A DNA stretch of 64,000 nt from Burkholderia diffusa. Lineage in GTDB: Bacteria; Pseudomonadota; Gammaproteobacteria; Burkholderiales; Burkholderiaceae. Positions 29,809 to 41,133 of this stretch are shown in pieces. The number at the start of each line of letters is the position of its first letter. Position 1 is the stretch's first letter. The position numbers and the translations under genes were made by a program. The stretch covers positions 1,922,001 to 1,986,000 of the forward strand of contig NZ_CP013363.1 of NCBI RefSeq assembly GCF_001718315.1, read 5' to 3'. The notes below the pieces were generated by a model. The model was not told where the DNA came from. It searched no databases and saw only the letters and a list, made by a program, of their open reading frames with translations.

Positions 29809-29962
29809 ACCGCGCGGACGGGCCACCGCGGGCGCCACACGGCTCATCGGACATGCGCCGCCGTTTTCGGACGCGGCACCGCGCGATCGTCGGCCATGCG
29901 CGCAGCGGGCCGCCCCCGGCTTGCGTACACTACGGCGCAGACGACGACCCGCGAGGCAAGCC

Positions 29963-30820
29963 ATGACGACAACCACTCACGGTGCGGTCGAGCCCGGCAA
30001 CTGGCTCGACGCGCGGCGCGATCCGGAAACGGGAATCGAGAGCCTGCATGCGCATTTCAGCGGCCATGCGTACGATCCGCATGATCACGACGACATGCTG
30101 ATCGGCTATACCGAACACGGCGTGCAGCGTTTCCGGTGCCACCGGTCGCTGCATACGAGCGTGCCGGGCCGCGCGATCCTGATCGAGCCGGGCGCGCTGC
30201 ACGACGGCCATGCGCCCGACGAAGGCGGCTTTACCTACGGGATGCTGTACCTGCCGCTGCCGTGGGTCGAACAGGCCGCGAGCCGGCTGGGCCTGCCGGG
30301 CCTCGGCAGTGTCGAAGCTTCCTTCGGCCATACGCTCGTCGACGACCGCGACCTCGTCCACGCGATCCGGCAGGCCTTTCTCGCGATTCATGGCAATGAG
30401 GGCCGGCTTGCGCGCGATCAGACGCTCGACCGCCTGCTGACGCGGCTCGGCGGTGAGCTGCGCGCCCCGCTCGCGGCGCACGAGCTTGCCGTGCCGCCCG
30501 CGATCGCAAGCGTACGCGACCTGCTGCACGCGCACATGGATGGCAACCTCGGGCTCGACGAACTCGCCGCGCACGCCGGCATCGACCGCTTCCGGCTGAC
30601 GCGACTGTTCCAGCGCGCATTCGGCACGTCGCCGCACGCGTACCTGGTGCGCTTGCGGCTGCGCGCCGCGCGCCGGCTGCTGGCGGCCGGCCGCACGCCC
30701 GCGCAGGCGGCCGCCGACGTCGGATTCGCCGACCAGAGCCATCTGGGTCGCTGGTTCCGGCGCGCGTACCGGGTCACACCGGCCGCGTACCGGCGGATGT
30801 GCACAAACGTTCCAGACTGA
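29963..30820 (+). CDS. AraC-family regulator (cupin type)
   Basis: 285 residues. His-rich cupin N-terminus ('DPHDHDDMLIGYTEHG') and C-terminal HTH pair ending 'AAADVGFADQSHLGRWFRRAY'. It precedes a DUF2000 gene by 44 bases in the same direction; AraC/DUF2000 pairs recur in proteobacteria, so it may control that gene. Confidence 0.9.
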   Translation: MTTTTHGAVEPGNWLDARRDPETGIESLHAHFSGHAYDPHDHDDMLIGYTEHGVQRFRCHRSLHTSVPGRAILIEPGALHDGHAPDEGGFTYGMLYLPLPWVEQAASRLGLPGLGSVEASFGHTLVDDRDLVHAIRQAFLAIHGNEGRLARDQTLDRLLTRLGGELRAPLAAHELAVPPAIASVRDLLHAHMDGNLGLDELAAHAGIDRFRLTRLFQRAFGTSPHAYLVRLRLRAARRLLAAGRTPAQAAADVGFADQSHLGRWFRRAYRVTPAAYRRMCTNVPD

Positions 30821-30864
30821 TCGCGCGCGTCGCACGATCATGAGCGCTTCAACGAGGAGCACTC

Positions 30865-31272
30865 ATGTTCGATACGAAAGTGGCATTGATCGTGCGCGAC
30901 GATCTCGCGACGTGGCAGAAACTCAACGTGGTCGCGTTTCTCGCGACGGGCATCGCGGCCGGCGCGCCCGAAGCGCTCGGCGAGCCTTACGAGGATGCGG
31001 CCGGGAATCGCTACGGCCGCATGTTCGGGCAGCCGATGCTGGTGTTCGCGGCCGACCTCGACGGCCTGCAGGCCGCGCATCGGCATGCGCTGTCGCGCGA
31101 AGTCAGGATCATGCCGTACGTGCGCGCGATGTTCTCGACCGGGCACGACGCGGCCAATCGCGAAGTGTTTCGCGCCGAGGATGCGGCGAATCTGGATCTG
31201 GTCGGCCTGGCGCTGCACGGGCCGAAGAAAGCCGTGGACAAGGCTGTGAAGGGATTGACACTGCACGCATGA
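30865..31272 (+). CDS. DUF2000 family protein
   Basis: 135 residues with the DUF2000 pattern: 'MFDTKVALIVRDDLATWQKLNVVAFLATGIA' start, then 'YGRMFGQPMLVFAAD'. The family has a peptidyl-tRNA-hydrolase-II-like fold and unknown role. Likely cotranscribed with, or regulated by, the AraC gene upstream. Confidence 0.85.
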   Translation: MFDTKVALIVRDDLATWQKLNVVAFLATGIAAGAPEALGEPYEDAAGNRYGRMFGQPMLVFAADLDGLQAAHRHALSREVRIMPYVRAMFSTGHDAANREVFRAEDAANLDLVGLALHGPKKAVDKAVKGLTLHA

Positions 31273-31389
31273 GCGCGGCGGGAGGAGGATTCGACGGGCG
31301 TCGATTCGGCTTCGATCGAAACCGAATCGACGATGGATTTCCGTCGGACGGCTCGCCGCCGATCCGCGCCGGATCGGCGGCGCCTGAAA

Positions 31390-32090
<701 letters not shown>

Positions 32091-32091
<1 letters not shown>

Positions 32092-32864
32092 CACTCTTCC
32101 CCCAGATACGCCTTGATCACGCGCGGGTCGTTGCGGACCGCTTCCGGCGTGCCGATCACGATCGGCCGGCCGTGCTCCATCACGAGGATGCGGTCCGACA
32201 CGCCCATCACGAGGCTCATGTCGTGTTCGATCAGCAGCACCGATACGCCGAACTCGCGGCGCAGCTTGTCGATCAGGTGCTGCAGCTCGATCTTTTCCTG
32301 CGGGTTGAGACCGGCCGCCGGCTCGTCCAGCATCAGCAGGCGCGGCTCGGTGATCATGCAGCGCGCGATCTCCAGGCGCCGCTGGTGCCCGTACGACAGC
32401 GTGCCGGCCGGCCGGTTCGCGACCGACGTCAGGCCCATCCGTTCGAGCCATACGGCCGCGCGTTCGAGTGCTTCCTTCTCCGCACGACGATACGCGGGGG
32501 TCGCGAACAGGCCGTGCAGCATCCCCGACTTCACCTTGCGATGCTGCGCGACGAGCAGGTTCTCGACGACCGTCAGCGACTTGAACAGGCGGATGTTCTG
32601 GAACGTGCGCACGAGACCCTTCAACGCGATCTTGTGGCTAGGCAGCCCCGCGATCGCGTGACCGTCGAGCACGACGTCGCCGCCGGTCGGCTTGTAGAAG
32701 CCGCCGACGCAGTTGAACACCGTGGTCTTGCCCGCGCCGTTCGGCCCGATGATCGCAAACACCTCGTTGCGGCGCACGTCGAAATCGATGCCGTCGACCG
32801 CGAGCAATCCGCCGAAGCGCATCTGCAGCCCGGCGACCTTCAACAATTCTGCATTCGCGCTCAT
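32091..32864 (-). CDS. livG: Branched-chain amino-acid ABC transporter ATPase LivG
   Basis: 257 residues. Walker A '[14 protein letters not shown]', a '[14 protein letters not shown]' signature as in LivG, and '[15 protein letters not shown]'. Start ATG overlaps the livM stop (ATGA), giving translational coupling. It pairs with LivF to power the LivHM channel. Confidence 0.95.
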
Positions 32865-34132
32865 TGCGGCAGCTCCACGTGAGGACGGCTCGCGGGCAAC
32901 AAGCCCTGCGGACGCCACATCATCATCAACACCATCACCAGGCCGAAGATCAGCATCCGGTACTCGGCGAAGCCGCGCGCGACTTCCGGCAGCACGGTCA
33001 GCAGGATCGCCGCGAGAATCACGCCAAGCTGCGAACCCATCCCGCCGAGCACGACGATCGCAAGGATCAGCGCCGATTCGATGAAGGTGAACGATTCAGG
33101 ATTCACGAGGCCCTGACGCGCCGCGAAGAACGCGCCGCCAATGCCCGCGAACGCCGCGCCAAGCGTGAACGCCGACAGCTTGATGCGCGTCGGGTTCAGC
33201 CCCAGCGAACGGCATGCGATCTCGTCGTCGCGCAGCGCTTCCCATGCGCGGCCCATCGGCATGCGGATCAGGCGGCTCGTCACGAACAGCGTGAAGCCGA
33301 CCAGCACCAGCGCGATCAGGTACAGGAAGATCACCATGTGCTCGCCGCTGTATTCCAGCCCGATCAGTTCATGGAACGTCTTCGCGCCCTCGACGCTCGC
33401 CGAGCGCGCCATCTCGAAGCCGAACACCGTCGGCTTCGGAATGCTCGAGATGCCGTCCGGGCCGCCGGTGAGGCTCGTCAGGTTGTTCGCGAGCAGGCGA
33501 ATGATTTCGCCGAAGCCGAGCGTGACGATCGCGAGATAGTCGCCGCGCAGGCGCAGCACCGGGAAGCCGAGCAGGAAGCCGAACGTCGCGGAGGCAATCG
33601 CCGCGATCGGCAGACACTCCCAGAACGACAGCCCGAAATACTGGTTCAGCATCGCGTACGTATAGCCGCCGACCGCATAGAACCCGACGTAGCCGAGATC
33701 GAGCAGCCCCGCGAAACCGACCACGATGTTCAGCCCGAGGCCGAGGATCACGTAGATCAGCGCGAGCGTCGCGACGTCCACGGCACCGCGCGAGCCGAAG
33801 AACGGCCACACGAGCCCGACCGCGAGCAGCACCCAGATGATCGCGCGCTGCTGCTGCGCGCCCATCGCGGGCATCGACGGCAGCTTCACCACGGATTTCG
33901 CGCGCACGAGCCACGGCTTGAACAGCTGGAACAGGAACACGGCCGCGACCGCGATCCACACCGGCCGCCAGTGCGGCGTGAGCACCACCTGATAGCCGTC
34001 GAGCTTCAGCTGCAGGCCGAGCACCGGAATCGTGAGGATCGCCGTCAGCAGCGCGGCGGCCGCGGCATTCTTCAACGCCTGGCCGATCGACGCGTCGGCG
34101 GCCGGGCGGCGAACGGAAATGACTTGACTCAT
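32861..34132 (-). CDS. livM: Branched-chain amino-acid ABC transporter permease LivM
   Basis: 423 residues, with an N-terminal extension typical of LivM (about 100 residues) before the conserved permease core of about 8-10 helices. '[19 protein letters not shown]' and '[13 protein letters not shown]' are LivM hallmarks, and '[17 protein letters not shown]' is the coupling loop for the ATPases. It starts 11 bases after livH. Confidence 0.95.
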   Translation of the reverse strand: MSQVISVRRPAADASIGQALKNAAAAALLTAILTIPVLGLQLKLDGYQVVLTPHWRPVWIAVAAVFLFQLFKPWLVRAKSVVKLPSMPAMGAQQQRAIIWVLLAVGLVWPFFGSRGAVDVATLALIYVILGLGLNIVVGFAGLLDLGYVGFYAVGGYTYAMLNQYFGLSFWECLPIAAIASATFGFLLGFPVLRLRGDYLAIVTLGFGEIIRLLANNLTSLTGGPDGISSIPKPTVFGFEMARSASVEGAKTFHELIGLEYSGEHMVIFLYLIALVLVGFTLFVTSRLIRMPMGRAWEALRDDEIACRSLGLNPTRIKLSAFTLGAAFAGIGGAFFAARQGLVNPESFTFIESALILAIVVLGGMGSQLGVILAAILLTVLPEVARGFAEYRMLIFGLVMVLMMMWRPQGLLPASRPHVELPQ

Positions 34133-34143
34133 CTGCGTCTCCC

Positions 34144-35070
<927 letters not shown>

Positions 35071-35198
35071 GTGCGGGAAGCTCCCGTTGGCGCTGGGTCG
35101 CGTGCCGTCGCCGGATCACGGCGTTCGGCCGCGCGCAACGCACGGTGTCGTCTCGGGCCGCCCGTTGGTCGAGCAACGGGCCGATGCTCGACCAATAC

Positions 35199-35235
35199 GC
35201 ACCCGCCCCGTCCGGGTCTCGGACAGGGCGGGTGC
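35199..35235 (-). terminator. Intercistronic hairpin between livK and livH
   Basis: GCACCCGCCCCGTCC (35199-35213) pairs with GGACAGGGCGGGTGC (35221-35235): a 15-bp stem with one mismatch (G-U in one RNA orientation) and a 7-base loop. It has no strong U tract, so it more likely protects or attenuates than fully terminates. It would allow much more binding protein than permease. Confidence 0.7.
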
Positions 35236-35254
35236 GCGGGCGGATACTCCGTTG

Positions 35255-36373
35255 TTACTTGGCGGCGGTCTTCGTCGCGTCCTTGTGCCACGTGTAGACG
35301 ACGAACTTGAACGCCTTCAGGTCGCCCTGTGCGTCATACGCGACCTTGCCGATCGGCGTGTCGAACGTCGTCTTGTGCATGTACGCGGCAACCTTCGTCG
35401 GGTCGGTCGTCTTCGCGCCCGCGATCGCGTCGGCGATGATCTTCACCGCCGCGTACGCCGGCATCTGGAACGGGCCGTTCGGGTCGCGCTTCTTGTCCGC
35501 GAATGCCTTCACGAGCGCTGCGTTGGCAGGATCGGCCGAGAAGTCGGCCGGCAGCGTGACCAGCATGCCTTCCGAAGCCGGGCCGGCGATCGCCGTCACG
35601 TCCTTGTTGCCCACGCCTTCAGGCCCCATGAACGTGGCCTTCACGCCCTGCTCGCGCGCCTGGCGCATCAGCAGGCCCATTTCCGGGTGATAGCCGCCGA
35701 AGTACACGAAGTCGACGCCTTGCGACTTCAGCTTCGTGATGATCGCGGAGTAGTCCGAATCGCCGGCGTTGATGCCTTCGAACAGGACGACCGGGATTTT
35801 CGCGGCTTCGAGGTCCTTCTTCACCGACGACGCGATGCCCTGGCCGTACGACTGCTTGTCATGCAGGACCGCGACCTTCTTCGGCTTCACGTTGTTGATG
35901 ATGTAGTGCGCGGCGGCCGGGCCTTGCTGGTCGTCACGGCCGATCGTGCGGAAGATGAAGTGGCGCTTCTTGCCTTCCGTCAGCTGCGGCGCCGTGGCCG
36001 ACGGCGTGACCATCACGATGCCTTCGTTTTCGTAGATGTCGGATGCGGGGATCGTCGAACCCGAGCACACGTGGCCGATCACGTACTTGATCTTCTGGCT
36101 GACGATCTTGTTCGCGACGGCGACGGCCTGCTTCGGTTCGCATGCGTCGTCCATCTGCACGACTTCGAACTTGTTGCCGCCCGCACCGCCGGCCGCGTTG
36201 ATCTGTTCGATCGCGGTCAGCGCGCCGGCCTTCACCATGTCGCCGTATTGGGCGACCGAGCCGCTCATCGGACCAGCGATGGCGATCTTCACGGTTTCCG
36301 CTTGCGCGGCGGCGGCGCCGGCGGCGAACAGCACGGCGGCGACGGAAATGGACGTAAGACGGGACAGCGTCAT
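35255..36373 (-). CDS. livK: Branched-chain amino-acid ABC transporter binding protein LivK/LivJ
   Basis: 372 residues: signal peptide (1 to about 25, 'AAAQA'), then 'VKIAIAGPMSGSVAQYGD' and 'QMDDACEPKQAVAVANKIV' with the conserved disulfide cysteines of type-I binding proteins ('DDACEPKQ', 'GHVCSGST'). Periplasmic receptor for Leu/Ile/Val-type ligands and the first gene of the operon. Confidence 0.95.
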   Translation of the reverse strand: MTLSRLTSISVAAVLFAAGAAAAQAETVKIAIAGPMSGSVAQYGDMVKAGALTAIEQINAAGGAGGNKFEVVQMDDACEPKQAVAVANKIVSQKIKYVIGHVCSGSTIPASDIYENEGIVMVTPSATAPQLTEGKKRHFIFRTIGRDDQQGPAAAHYIINNVKPKKVAVLHDKQSYGQGIASSVKKDLEAAKIPVVLFEGINAGDSDYSAIITKLKSQGVDFVYFGGYHPEMGLLMRQAREQGVKATFMGPEGVGNKDVTAIAGPASEGMLVTLPADFSADPANAALVKAFADKKRDPNGPFQMPAYAAVKIIADAIAGAKTTDPTKVAAYMHKTTFDTPIGKVAYDAQGDLKAFKFVVYTWHKDATKTAAK

Positions 36374-37186
36374 CTGGGAGCTCCTCGATGTTGTTTAGTC
36401 ATACGGGCAAAGGCGGCATGACTTGCGCAATCGAACAGCACCCGGGGCGAGGACATGGGACACGCCCGAGACACATGAAGACGGACCTGCGGAGGGATGT
36501 TGCGTAGCGGGGCCCGGCTCTTGCAGTCCCCCAAGGGGGACGTCTGGTTCGGAAAGACATCGTGATGCGTCTTGCATTGCGCAAGCGTTTCGCCTGCCCC
36601 GCTTGCCAACTGCTCGTTCGGAGGGATGGTCCGACAGCCGTTGGCAAGGCAGTCGAAATTATATGGGGGTTTTTAAATCGTCTGTCAAAAATGCCGCTTC
36701 TATGAGGGAAAACACGGAGAAACTTGGCGCGTGCGAGGTGGCGATTCGGGAGCAACTACGGCCGACGGAGAACGTTTGCCAGGGGTGCAATTCGGTTGCG
36801 ATTTCGGGTGAGCCTGTGAGGTGAGGCCTTGATGGGTTTGGGTTTTCGGCGAATGGCTGTCGCGCGTTGCATGCTTTTTCGGGCGGTTGGGGTCTGATCA
36901 TCGAAATTCAATCGACTGATGATTGCGTTGGCGTGCAGCGGGGCCGGACGATGCATCCGCGCGGACAATCCTTCTGTTTGCCGACATTCATCCGGCACAC
37001 GAAAGCTGGTTGTTAATTGTGTAAAATAATGCGGACTCCCTTCAGCAATCCAGCCAGCCTTCCTGCGAGTCGCACCGTCCGCGCTTCGCAGTCGCTTCAG
37101 GGCCGCTTCGACGCCCAGTCGTCGCCGAGCCGCCAGCCAGTGATCTGCCGTTTTTTCTCAGTGCATATCACCTGGTTCGGATCCCG
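36374..37186. other. Intergenic region with livK promoter side; no clear gene
   Basis: 813 bases. The livK-proximal part should carry the leftward promoter. The middle (about 36640-36720) is unusually AT-rich, including 'gggggtttttaaat', and 'ttaattgtgtaaaataat' (about 37014-37031) could serve the rightward gene. Short frames here lack ribosome binding sites. Confidence 0.35.
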
Positions 37187-37810
37187 ATGAATCGCCCTCT
37201 CCGATTTTCTTCCGTCGCTGCGCTTGCCTCTGCGCTTTCTGTTTCTATTGCCGACGCTTCGGGCCACGATCCGCTGGTTGATCGCTCCGGCAGTGCCAAT
37301 GTGTTTCGTGCGGAACGTCGGGCTGTGGTTGGACATGGTGCACGAGCAGCGCAAACGACGCCGCGTGTGAAATTCGCAGCCCCGATTGAACGTAGTCCGT
37401 TCGATACGCCGGATACGCGGCCGTTGCGGGTTTCGGGCGATACGCTCGTCAAGCCGCGGCCTTCGGTTGAACACGGGGCTGGCGATTCTGCATGGCCTTC
37501 GAATCGCGTCGCGCTCGGCGCGGGCGGCAGCGATAGCTTCGGTCGCGCATTGCCCCGATACGAACAGCGCGCGCAGAACTGGACCGATTATCTGAGGGCC
37601 AACGGATCACAAGCGCCTGGCGGCAGGATTTCGTATGCGCCCACGCGCCCTTTCGATGCCGCGCGCGGTTTGCACGGTGCGCCGAATCCGTACGATCCGT
37701 CAATGCCGCAGCCGGAGACGCGGACGTTCCATGACAACGGCGCGGGTTCGCATTGCAGGGCGACAGGCGGTGCAGGGGCATCGCGCTCGTCTTTCCATAT
37801 CGCTTGGTGA
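37187..37810 (+). CDS. Exported hypothetical protein
   Basis: 207 residues. N-terminal signal peptide (1-24, 'SVSIADA|SGHD'), then a Pro/Ser/Gly/Arg-rich, low-complexity exported region without recognisable domain. Cysteine occurs only once near the end. No strong ribosome binding site precedes the ATG. The lower G+C than its neighbours suggests relaxed selection or transfer. Function unknown. Confidence 0.45.
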   Translation: MNRPLRFSSVAALASALSVSIADASGHDPLVDRSGSANVFRAERRAVVGHGARAAQTTPRVKFAAPIERSPFDTPDTRPLRVSGDTLVKPRPSVEHGAGDSAWPSNRVALGAGGSDSFGRALPRYEQRAQNWTDYLRANGSQAPGGRISYAPTRPFDAARGLHGAPNPYDPSMPQPETRTFHDNGAGSHCRATGGAGASRSSFHIAW

Positions 37811-38053
37811 GGATGGGGCGATCGGCAACGGCCTCACACAGCATGCGGCGAAATCTCGTTCAGTGTGCATCCGCGCCCTGCTGCGGCTTGCCGTTCCGCA
37901 CCGAGCCACGCCCCCGTCGACGCATGGAGTTCCGTCATTGGCTCCCTTCCAAACGGCGTGCGACCGATCTTGGCAGGCAACTGAACGCGATCGGTCACGA
38001 ACACAACGCGCTCGATGCGCACCGCCAAAGGGCGACATCGCATTAGAGCGCCC

Positions 38054-38563
38054 TCACCTCGGCGAAACCACAATCGCCGCCCGCCGATTCTGCGCGCGCC
38101 CGGCCGGCGTCCGGTTATCGCCCACCGGATCATTCTTCCCCTTCGCCACCACCGCGATCCGCTTCCCGTCCAGCCCGACATCCGCAAGCTCGATCGCCAC
38201 CACCTCCGCCCGCCGCCGGGACAACTCGAGATCGTAGGCAGCGTCCCCTTCCTCGTCGGAGTAGCCGTACACCCGCACCCCGTTGATCCCCGCCGACCTC
38301 AACGTCCTGCCGATTCGCTCGACGATCCGCCTGACATCCGGCTTGAGGTTGTACCGGTCGAAATCGAACAGAATCGGCCCGGTCGACCCGAACTCGAACC
38401 CCTGCTCGGTCTCCTGGAAGCCGGCCGACTTCAGCGCCGTAACCTGTGTCTGCGTGAGCCCCCGATGAAGCGGCGGCGTCTTGCATCCGCCAAGCAGCAG
38501 GCATAGAAGCACCGCGCTCGCGACGCACATCCTCCCAATGCTCACAGGCAACGCGTCATCCAT
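38054..38563 (-). CDS. yfiB: OmpA-domain lipoprotein, YfiB-like
   Basis: 169 residues with AAGGGG seven bases before the ATG. Lipobox 'LLLGGC' puts the lipidated Cys at 27; then an OmpA-like peptidoglycan-binding domain ('ILFDFDRYNLKPDVRRIVERI' and 'ELSRRRAEVVAIELADVGLD'). Third gene after yfiR- and yfiN-like genes. In the known YfiBNR system the outer-membrane YfiB sequesters YfiR and so frees the cyclase. The name follows operon context as much as sequence. Confidence 0.8.
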   Translation of the reverse strand: MDDALPVSIGRMCVASAVLLCLLLGGCKTPPLHRGLTQTQVTALKSAGFQETEQGFEFGSTGPILFDFDRYNLKPDVRRIVERIGRTLRSAGINGVRVYGYSDEEGDAAYDLELSRRRAEVVAIELADVGLDGKRIAVVAKGKNDPVGDNRTPAGRAQNRRAAIVVSPR

Positions 38564-38648
38564 GATCGTCCCCTTCGTGCGCGCCCGCTTCGAGCGCGCT
38601 TATTATCCCGCCGCCGCGGCCTCGCCCCGCGACGCGAAACGATAGACA

Positions 38649-39917
38649 TCAAACCCGTCCCGCTACGCCCTCCGCCAGCTGCCACGACCCCGGCCGCGCA
38701 CGCTTGGCGCGGTACATCGCGGCATCCGCCGCGCGCAGCAAGCCGCTCGCGTCGGACGCATGCTCGGGATACAGCGCAATCCCGGCACTCATCATGGTGG
38801 CCACCATGCGTCCGTCGGGCAGTTCGATCGACGGCACCATGCCGGACAAGATCTCGTCGGCGATCCGGGACGCGCTGTCCGTATCGCGCACGGCCGTCAG
38901 CATCACCGCGAATTCATCGCCGCCCAGCCGGGCGACGAGATCGGTCTCGCGCACCTGCGTGCGCAACCGCGCCGCGACGCCGATCAGCACCGCGTCGCCC
39001 GCATCGTGGCCAAGGCCGTCGTTGATTTCCTTGAAACGATCGCAGTCGAGATACAGGATGGCGACGCGCTGGCCCGTCACGACGGCGTCGCAGAGCGCAA
39101 CCGACAGACGCGACTCGAACTGCACGCGGTTGGGCAGCCCCGTGAGCGCGTCGTGCGTCGCCTTGTGTTCGAGCGACGCGTTCTCGTCGCGCAGCGTGTT
39201 CTGCCAGTCTTCGAATTCGTCGAGCAACGCGTTGAAGTCGTCGCCAAGATCGTTCAGTTCGGCGATCGCCACCGGCTCGACGCGACGCGCGAATGCGCGC
39301 TCGCGCCGCACGGCGTGCGCGACGCCGGCCAGCGCGCGCAGCGGCGCAACGATGTTGCGCAGCAAACGCTTCGAGCTGACATACGCGCCCAGCACGCTGA
39401 CGGCGAGGCCACCGAGAATGCCGCCGATGCTGCCGATCAGGAATCCAAAAAACTGATGCCCGCGACCGCGTACGATGACCTGGCCAATGACGATGCCGTC
39501 GTGCATCACCGGTGCGCTCACGGGCCCGGGCAGCGCCAGCGTGGCGACGTCGCGCTCGAGCCGGGCGATCCGGCCTTCGGCCGGCAGTTTCCACGTCGCG
39601 AACAACTGGCCTCTGCCATCGGTGACCACCACCTGCGCGACGTCCTCGTCGTTGGCGATCATCGCGATCGCCTCGTTCGCCGCGACGCGGTCGCCGAACA
39701 CGAGGGCCGCCTCGACCGTGTAACCGAGCGAGCGCGCCAGCAGGTTCAGGTTGTTGCCGGCGTACGCGCGCAACGCAATCACGGCGACGACGATCAGCGA
39801 CACGGCGGCCATCGCGACCGCGACGAACGCGAGACGAAAATGGGCGCGGCGCAACACGCTCTGCAGCGTCGGGCGCGACACACGCGAAGGCGAAATGGAG
39901 GGCGCGGAACGTGTCAT
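38649..39917 (-). CDS. yfiN: Membrane diguanylate cyclase, YfiN/TpbB-like
   Basis: 422 residues. Transmembrane helix about 27-49, periplasmic CHASE8-like sensor (about 50-155), second helix (about 157-180), HAMP, then GGDEF domain with intact GGDEF (332-336) and an inhibitory RxxD site RETD (323-326), both in the standard spacing. It should make c-di-GMP when released from YfiR. Start overlaps the yfiR stop (ATGA). Confidence 0.9.
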   Translation of the reverse strand: MTRSAPSISPSRVSRPTLQSVLRRAHFRLAFVAVAMAAVSLIVVAVIALRAYAGNNLNLLARSLGYTVEAALVFGDRVAANEAIAMIANDEDVAQVVVTDGRGQLFATWKLPAEGRIARLERDVATLALPGPVSAPVMHDGIVIGQVIVRGRGHQFFGFLIGSIGGILGGLAVSVLGAYVSSKRLLRNIVAPLRALAGVAHAVRRERAFARRVEPVAIAELNDLGDDFNALLDEFEDWQNTLRDENASLEHKATHDALTGLPNRVQFESRLSVALCDAVVTGQRVAILYLDCDRFKEINDGLGHDAGDAVLIGVAARLRTQVRETDLVARLGGDEFAVMLTAVRDTDSASRIADEILSGMVPSIELPDGRMVATMMSAGIALYPEHASDASGLLRAADAAMYRAKRARPGSWQLAEGVAGRV

Positions 39918-40543
39918 GGCGTCAGCGTCCGCCGCGCGAGATTGAGCACGTTCGGATGCACGCGCACGCCGCTGCGCGCGACGGCATCGAGATTGATGTC
40001 GAACGTGACGTGTTCGCCTTCGACCGTGAGACAGAACATGCTGCCCGCGGTGCATGACGGATCGTGTTCGGCGATGGTCAGCACCGGATGGCCGGCCAGC
40101 GCGGTTCTCACCCGCTTTCGCTCATCGTTTCCGAGCGCGCCGAGATACACGACGTCGCACGCGAGGCCGAGCGCGGGATCGTCGACGCGGACGCGCTGCA
40201 CGTCGAGCACGGTCGAGCCGGCCTGCATCGTGTCGGTCAGGTCGCCGGCGTAGTCGGGCCTGCCCGTCACGCACAGATGCAGCCGGACGGGCGTCGTCGG
40301 CCAGCGCGTGAAACTGACGATGCCGAGCACGACCTGGCGCACGGCGGAGTCGTGTGACGAAAAGGCGGGGCTGGTCGGGCCGACGGGCGTCGCGGCGGCG
40401 GCGAGCTGCACCGCGTCGTTCGGTGCGCCGGTATCGGCCGGCGCACCGGCAGGGACGGCCGGGGCAACGCTCAGAACGCAAACGATTGCGATGAACGCGT
40501 GGCGCAACCTGGCGACTCGGCCCGACCGGCCGGACGCCATCCG
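39914..40543 (-). CDS. yfiR: YfiR-family periplasmic repressor of diguanylate cyclase
   Basis: 209 residues from the ATG at 40543, which gives a normal signal peptide (about 1-34); an ATG at 40621 would add 26 residues. Core 'VVLGIVSFTRWP' is the DUF4154/YfiR signature. Cysteines in 'LHLCVTG', 'LACDVVY' and 'SCTAGSMFC' (spaced seven) match the two disulfides of YfiR. Known YfiR binds the periplasmic domain of YfiN and holds it off, coupling redox/envelope state to c-di-GMP. First gene of yfiRNB. Confidence 0.85.
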   Translation of the reverse strand, partial: RMASGRSGRVARLRHAFIAIVCVLSVAPAVPAGAPADTGAPNDAVQLAAAATPVGPTSPAFSSHDSAVRQVVLGIVSFTRWPTTPVRLHLCVTGRPDYAGDLTDTMQAGSTVLDVQRVRVDDPALGLACDVVYLGALGNDERKRVRTALAGHPVLTIAEHDPSCTAGSMFCLTVEGEHVTFDINLDAVARSGVRVHPNVLNLARRTLTP

Positions 40544-41133
40544 TGCGGCGATTGCCGCCGCGCCCGCTGGCGTCGATGCGGCCGCATGACTCGCGGCCGC
40601 CGCGCAAACACTCGCATCCATGATGGAAACATCAGCTGCAGTCGTTCCCCGCCTTGCCTCCCGCCTGCCGTGCGCGCGCAGGCACCGTGTCGCGCGCACG
40701 AATGCTTCCATCTTAGGTAAAAATCTGCATCCCGAACCAGTGGGATACACCCGCGACTCGCGTCGGAAAGTATGCGGAATCGGTGCTGTTCGCGCCGATG
40801 CGACGCCGGTAATTGATCAGCTGACAGTACGACCGTGCGGGTCAAACTTCATACGTTCCGCAGCGGCGCACATCGACTTGCGCGATCCGGTCCGGAACAC
40901 CTGCCAGTTCGTGTGCTCCACGGACATGGCGAGTTCGGACGAAGGGCTCGAATGCGATCAAGTCACCCGGTCTCCAGATACTCCATCGCTCCGGGCGAGG
41001 GAGCGCAATTCGCACATCACCGCGTTCACGAGTATCCTTGCTGATTCATTCGATTGCAGTTCCGGACACCGGCCGACGCGCTCGTCGCCGACTTCGAGTG
41101 TCGATCATCAACCGTCTATTTCGCGTTCCCTCC
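40544..41133. other. Divergent region between yfiR and FAD oxidoreductase
   Basis: 590 bases without a convincing gene. The AT-richer stretch near 40710-40760 ('ttaggtaaaaatctgcat') is a candidate promoter zone toward yfiR. No operator or terminator identified. Confidence 0.3.
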
